A stretch of 64,000 nucleotides of DNA from Saussurea involucrata. Lineage: Eukaryota > Streptophyta > Magnoliopsida > Asterales > Asteraceae. A model generated the notes under the pieces. The model was not told the origin of the DNA. It worked only from the letters and a program-made list of their open reading frames with translations, and did no database searches. The stretch's first letter is position 1; the number at the start of each line of letters is the position of its first letter. The position numbers and the translations under genes were made by a program. The DNA lies in assembly GCA_033807775.1 (NCBI GenBank), contig CM066315.1:58310820-58374819 (forward strand), in the 5' to 3' direction. Positions 58,950-64,000 of this stretch are shown piece by piece.

Positions 58950-59911
58950 TTGTTGGTCCCGAAAGGGTTATACAAGTTTGTAGAAGGGGGGGTTGAATAC
59001 AAACACACGATTTTTACTTTTCTAAATTGTTTATTGATATGTATCAAATAATTTACAACTTGTTGCGGAACAAGATTAAGGAATAAACCTAATCTAAACA
59101 AGCCATTAGAATCACTAAGATTTCTTGCACTAGAAATAAGATAGAGAGAAAATAAGAATATTAAAGAGAAATATTCTAACACACAGAATAGATAAGATAA
59201 GGAAATGGTTGAACACTTCATTTCTGAAGTAGGGTTTTCTTTATATACTGCATGCATTTAATGCATATCAGTATTACTTTACACGTGGCAACAGCTAATT
59301 GGTTGCATGTTTTGACATTGGTAGACAACCTAGTAGCCGCATGATGAACAGTGTAGAATCAGAGTTGGTTGTACGATTCTGGACAAAAGGGATGTCCGTT
59401 CTGACAGATCGTACGGAGTCGTGCAAGGGGATAAGACAAAAGTAACTTGTAGAGGAAGACTTCATGATCAGCGTTCGCTGAATAGTTCTTTATCAGCGAG
59501 TGATAAAGTTCAGCGTTCGCTGAAGTCTTCTACTTGAAACTTCACGTTGAGTGGACAGGTCTTGGCTTCGCTGATATTCGCATCAGTTTATTAGTAGATT
59601 TGTCGCTGGTTCTTTTGCTTGATCTTCGACTTCAGCATAGAACATAGTTGACGTGAAACTTGTCTTCAGAGATCATAAGTAAACAACATATTTTATCAGC
59701 GATCATCAGGAGGCTGAACAAACTCAGGGCTCACTGATGAACAGTATCGCTGAATGTATAAATTAAATAACGAGAGTTCCTATCAGCGGTACTGTAACAG
59801 TCTTAGTATTTATCAGCGATAGTGAAACTCTAATACATATTGTCTACTTACAATTTTCACTAAGTGTTTCTCAAAGAGTCATTATCAAATCACTGAGGGT
59901 TTGGATCAACA
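58950..59911 (-). repeat. 5' LTR of element C
   Basis: 962 bp; TATA-like ttatata at 59241-59247 (minus strand promoter). Confidence 0.93.
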
Positions 59912-59916
59912 CGTAT

Positions 59917-61050
59917 TGAGTGTTTTTCAAAAGGATGACATAGACTTGCATTTTATTAAAAGGGTTTTCAAAGTTTTAATTCTAGTTTTAAAACATAGAG
60001 TACCATATTATTGCATGCATCCAATAATCAAGGTACTTTTGATTTTTGAAAAATCATATTTCTCAAATTGAATAAATTTAAAATCTCCATTTTAAATAAT
60101 TTGGTTCATTTAAAATCCAATTTTAAAGTTAGGTCGTTTTACAATAAACAATTTTATATAAAACATATTTGAACCAATTTGCATGGTATCCATTTAAAAT
60201 CTCCATTTTAAATATTGGTTGATTTAAAATCTTTATTTTAAAATTTGGTTCATTTAAAATCCAATTTTAAAGTTTGTCGCTTCAACTTTAAACAATTTTA
60301 AATAAGCGCGTTTGAACCAACTTTATGTTCTTTACTAGCATGCAATATCCTATATTTTAAAGCATCAAAAGAACATAATCAACCAAAAAACATGCAGGAT
60401 AAAGTGCATAAAACCAAAGCCATATCTAGTTGACATTTCTTGTGAGCCATAACAAGAAATGCCAAGGCCGCTTCCTAAGGGACAAAAAAAAGAGAACACT
60501 TTTGAACGAATGTCTTCAAGCTCCCACTTGCTCTAACATCTCCATGCAAGCAAGACATCAAAGCTTCCATTGTGTTGGAAAATGATCTCCATGGCCGAAA
60601 CTTGGACCCCCAAGGCCGAAAGTTGGAAGAGCTCCAACTTGGTCCAAAACCTCCATCTTCAATCTTCATGTTGGCCTCCATTTGTTACATTTTACAAAAA
60701 AAAATAGAAATAGAAACTAGCTTCTAAAACTAAACTAAAATTTAAAATAGAAATAAGAAAACACAAAGAAACATGAAATAATAAAAGTTACAACCATATC
60801 GAATTTCCAACACACACATTCAATCATAAAAGGTACATGGCTTGTTTATGCACTAAAACTCATCAAAATAATTTTAACCAAACATTTTCATTGTTTTTCT
60901 AAGGCAACAATTTGTGACCCATCATGCATGAAAAGATGGTCACAACAAGAAGGTTGCCAAAGAAGCCATGCATGGACTTCCTTACTTGAAGAAATTGTTC
61001 ATGGCTTCCAAAAACAATAAAAAACTTGAAACCAAAAATGCATGCAAAGC
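59917..61050 (-). other. Leader of element A, part 2
   Basis: Non-coding leader between the A primer site and gag, continued at 33046-33508. Contains three imperfect repeats of the atttaaaatccaattttaaa type at about 60060-60290. The minus frame at 60475-60681 has no known domain. Confidence 0.65.
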
Positions 61051-61066
61051 CTTGGCTCTGATACCA
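61051..61066 (-). other. Primer binding site of element A
   Basis: Complement of tggtatcagagccaag, initiator tRNA-Met, two bases from the LTR. Confidence 0.93.
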
Positions 61067-61068
61067 CT

Positions 61069-61900
61069 TGATGGGACTTGTCCAAAAATCGATTTTCTCA
61101 AAATCAAGAAACATGCAACGGAAGCTGAGAAAATTTTGAACAACATAAAAGAAGATTTATACCCGACAGTGAGATCTACTTGCATGCAATTAAAGTTTCA
61201 ACAAAAACAAACTAGGAGAGAAGGAAGTAACAACCTTTGTAGTCTTTTGAATCCTCTCGGGAGGTTGGAAGTTGATGAAGACGTAAACTCAAAGTAGAGT
61301 TTCTCTATCGGTATCCACCACAAGCACCGACACCTTATAAGAATGCTAGTTCCTTTTCTTGAAGATGCAAAAATAGAGCTCTTGATTCAAATCTACAAGA
61401 GATTTGAATAACAAAAACACAAACCCACCACCACTATGGTGGTTTCGGCCGAGATCATGAGAGAAGGAGAGAGGAGAGTGATTTTCAAGAGTTGTTAGAT
61501 TTCATGCAACTTTTGAATGTCAAAGTGTAATATATATACACAAGCAACCATCACATAGCTACATAAAGGCCCAATGAGGATTTAGTTATCCATGCAAACT
61601 TCCTTTTAAGCCCTCCTAGATTAAATTAGTTAAAATCATTATTTTAACTATTTAAACTTTATTACGTATAGTCCCTCCTTTTAAATTCTAGTTACATATG
61701 AACTCATCATATTTTAATAAACTAGAATCTTTATTTGCATCTTATATTATGAATATTTTTAAGAATTAATAATATTTATCAAGAATCAATTTTTTATAAA
61801 TATTAATTCGGTGTCTACTTGTTGTTCGGTGTGACCCTATAGGATCATATATTACCGGTAATATTATTTTATAATCATTCTTGAGCATATAGAACCAACA
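61069..61900 (-). repeat. 5' LTR of element A
   Basis: 832 bp, matches 14460-15311 apart from the shorter (TA)n and a few substitutions. TATA-like tatatata at 61529-61536. Confidence 0.92.
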
Positions 61901-61908
61901 CTCCATTC

Positions 61909-62646
61909 TAGGGGTGAGCATCGGAACTGGGTACCCGTCTTTGGAATCGGAACTGCTCCGGAACTGCCGGTTTCGGAACCGGAACCGGAACCGATGTGAT
62001 TGGTTCCGGTTCCGGTCCCTAAAATACGGAACCGATTAGGACTGGTTCCGGTTCTGGTTCTCACTTTTTGGAACCGTTACCCGTTGGGTACCCGCCGGAA
62101 CCGGTTCCGAGACCGGGTACCCGGACCCGCTGGGTACCCAGAACCGGAACCGACGGGTACCCGCTATTTTTTAATAAAAACTATTTATATATTTATTATA
62201 TTTAAATATTTAATGGTGTGTTATTGGGTTTGTTAGGTGTTTTATTCGTTTTGATCCAAATGTTTTATTTGTTAGGTCTTGACGTAACGACGTTATGTAT
62301 TATGTAAGTCGTTTTGTTTATGTCAAGACTCAATACGCCGGAGTTTCTAACTTATTTATGTAATAATTAGTTTTTATTTGATTATTTTTCACCATTTGTT
62401 GTGCTTATTTCTTTAAGTTGGTACTTTGTAGTTTGCAATAGATTTAAAATTAAATTTTTTTGTATGAAATGTTAAAAATAAATTTAAAAAAAATTGATAG
62501 TGGGTACCCGGAACCGCCGGTTCCGGGACTGGTTCCAAAATATAGAGAACCGATGTAAGCGGTTCCGGTTCCGGTTCCTTCATTCTAGGAACCGCCGGTT
62601 CCGGTTCCATGAAATTTAGCCAGGTACCCGGTTATGCTCACCCCTA
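61909..62646. mobile_element. hAT-type MITE F3
   Basis: Perfect 13-bp TIR taggggtgagcat and perfect 8-bp TSD ctccattc at 61901-61908 and 62647-62654. Arms are built from GGTTCC/GGAACC and GGTACCCG words; the centre (about 62165-62500) is AT-rich. No transposase. Confidence 0.93.
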
Positions 62647-62654
62647 CTCCATTC

Positions 62655-63506
62655 CTCCTCTATTCTCGTGGGTAAATCGGAGATGGCGGTTTGCCGACCG
62701 AGATGGAGGTTTCGATGTCGGAGGTTTCAACGGAGATGGAGTCTCGATGGCGGAGGTTTCGATGGAGATGGAGTCTCTCCTAGATCTGGGTAACGATATC
62801 GATCAAGATCCGGTTTCATGAAGATCAAGTGTCGGATGCTTCATAGTAGATGAGTTTCATTAATACCGGAAGTTTAGATGGAGAGGGAGTCTCTTCTAGA
62901 TCCGCGTAACCAGGTTTTGATCAGGATCCGTCTTCATGAAGATCAAGTGCAGAAGGTTTCGAAGGAGATGTGTTCATGAAGACCGGAGGTTTCGATGGAG
63001 ATGGATTCATGAAGACCGGAGGTTTCGAATGATATGGATTCATGAAGACCGGAGGTTTCGATGGAGATGAATTCATGAAGACCGGAGGTTACGATGGAGA
63101 TGGATTCATGAAGACCGAAGGTTTCGAAATGATATTCATGAATCTGTATTAATTAGATTTGGAGATTCATGAATGAGTAGTTATTCAAAATGATATTCAT
63201 GAATCTGTATTAATCAAATTTGGAGATTCATGAATGAGTAGTTATTCAAAATGATATTCATGAATCTGTATGAACATAATTTTGCAAAGGTTTCAAAAAA
63301 CGGGTAATGAAAGTGGATGGTGGGTCTAAACCGGGTAAGGAAGATGACCAAACTGTGAAATTAAAAAAATCCCTTTAAAATCGGTAATTATCAAGATTAA
63401 ATTACTAATAAAATAATAAAAATAAATTAATTAATGAAAAGACTGGATTACCCTTAAGCGTGTCTATACAAAAATAAAAGAAAACTCATAATTTAAATTA
63501 AATGGA
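62655..63506. other. Interior of element J with 33-bp and 62-bp tandem repeats
   Basis: About 62960-63125 holds four or five units of a 33-bp repeat with the core gaagaccggaggtttcgatg. About 63125-63275 holds 62-bp units with aatgatattcatgaatctgt. The rest is AT-rich. A short plus frame (62609-62821) has no known domain. Confidence 0.65.
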
Positions 63507-63564
63507 TGGTCTAGATCAGTTTGCAAAGTGTGTTAGAATTATCGGGTTTGCAATTGAAACCATC
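63507..63564. repeat. Right terminal inverted repeat of element J
   Basis: Inverted copy of 10251-10299 plus 13300-13311. Confidence 0.8.
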
Positions 63565-63565
63565 C

Positions 63566-63607
<42 letters not shown>
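63565..63607. repeat. (TA)n(GA)n compound microsatellite
   Basis: Mirror image of 10204-10250 outside the opposite end of J. Confidence 0.9.
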
Positions 63608-64000
63608 TTAATAAAATGTAAACCTCTAAATTGGTATAAACTATGTAAACTAATCCTAGCCTTTGATTCCTAATATTGATTAATCTATCTAAAAGGGTAA
63701 TTGTGTCATTTTAATAACTGGTCTATTTTTGGTAGTTATCTATGAATTAAAAAAAATCCGTTTTTTAAGGAATTGATTTATCCCAATCTTTTTTTTGTTT
63801 TGATTAAAACTGATCTCTTTGATTCATCATCATCTCCTTTGTTAAAACCGATTTCATAATATTGATTAAGTCGAGCATATGAACCAATCTGTCCAAGACG
63901 AAGAAGAAATTCCATAGTCCATCGATTTCTGCAGTTATGTCGTACAACGAAGAAGAAGAAAATGACATCGAACAAACACTGCATGATCAATTGGAGGTCG
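63608..64000. other. AT-rich end segment, unassigned
   Basis: aaactatgtaaactaatcc near 63640 resembles the J end in direct orientation, so another related element may begin here. A minus-strand frame at 63778-63990 has no known domain. Confidence 0.4.

Larger units (their letters stand above)
33509..59911 (-). mobile_element. Element C: second Sirevirus of the B family, nested in the leader of A
   Basis: Perfect TSD cgtat at 33504-33508 and 59912-59916. LTRs 960 and 962 bp (33509-34468, 58950-59911). Same gene order and strand as B. It is interrupted inside its third gene by element D (35019-48544). Without D it is about 12.9 kb, close to B (13.0 kb). More stops than B in gag and pol suggest an older insertion. 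Confidence 0.95.
14460..61900 (-). mobile_element. Element A: Copia retrotransposon interrupted by B and C
   Basis: Two LTRs (14460-15311 and 61069-61900) in the same orientation, perfect TSD ctcca at 14455-14459 and 61901-61905, PPT beside the left LTR and initiator-tRNA-Met primer site beside the right LTR. Read on the minus strand the order is leader, gag, protease, integrase, RT, RNase H, the Copia order. Without B and C and their contents it is about 8.1 kb. The two LTRs differ mainly by a (TA)n expansion at 14921-14951. Frameshifts and a changed RT active site make this copy dead. Confidence 0.92.
10251..63564. mobile_element. Element J: small TIR DNA element enlarged by nested insertions
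   Basis: Left end 10251-10299 continues, after removing solo LTR K, at 13300-13311. Its inverted copy lies at 63507-63564. About 58 bp align with roughly nine differences, sharing tttcaattgcaaaccc and caaactgatctagacc. Without insertions J is only about 1.2 kb: 10251-10299, 13300-13539, 14445-14459 and 62655-63564. The class (Mutator-like, Helitron-like or other) is unknown. I cannot exclude two independent copies in opposite orientation. Confidence 0.6.

Overview
This window is repeat-rich plant nuclear DNA, almost certainly from a eudicot. The family is uncertain; Asteraceae is only a guess from the style of the retroelements. I see no intact ordinary host gene. Nearly everything is a transposable element, and most junctions can be fixed by target-site duplications (TSDs), so the order of insertion can be read from the sequence.

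Left part (1-10250). The 3' half of a gag-only Sirevirus-like element (element G, 1-4115) lies against a piece of Ty3/gypsy gag. Next is a broken, intron-containing minus-strand gene resembling the Ulp1-associated proteins of plant Mutator-like elements (4405-9224); its introns hold about 25 copies of a 12-bp palindrome. A SINE with a perfect 16-bp TSD (9437-9627) and two foldback MITEs set in (TA)n/(GA)n microsatellites follow.

Central part (10251-63564). About 58-60 bp of sequence at 10251-10299 plus 13300-13311 is repeated in inverted orientation at 63507-63564. I read these as the two ends of one small DNA element (J, about 1.2 kb without insertions), now 53 kb because of nested insertions. 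J received a solo gypsy LTR (K, 10300-13294, TSD aaact), a solo Sirevirus LTR (13540-14444), a Copia element (A, 14460-61900, TSD ctcca) and a hAT-type MITE (F3, TSD ctccattc). A is minus strand and holds two members of one Sirevirus family, B (17532-30490, TSD cccat) and C (33509-59911, TSD cgtat). C holds a Tat-like gypsy element (D, 35019-48544). D holds a gag-only Sirevirus (E, 38117-43189) and two inverted hAT-type MITEs (F1, F2). This makes five levels: J > A > C > D > E.

How the parts work together. A, B, C and D have clear LTRs, primer sites and gag/pol domains, but each carries stops, frameshifts or deletions. E looks youngest: its two 1210-bp LTRs have the same length and read the same by eye, and its 627-codon gag is open. 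E has no pol, so it must borrow reverse transcriptase and integrase from a relative. B and C carry a third gene of about 1,300 codons downstream of pol. It lies more than 900 bp past the pol stop and is preceded, in both copies, by TGACGTCA, a CCAAT box, a TATA box and a likely 5'-leader intron of about 390 bp. An internally promoted, spliced accessory gene is the most interesting system here. Its product looks nuclear and coiled-coil rather than like an envelope.

Right part (62655-64000). A remnant with 33-bp and 62-bp tandem repeats, the right end of J, a (TA)n(GA)n microsatellite and unassigned AT-rich DNA.
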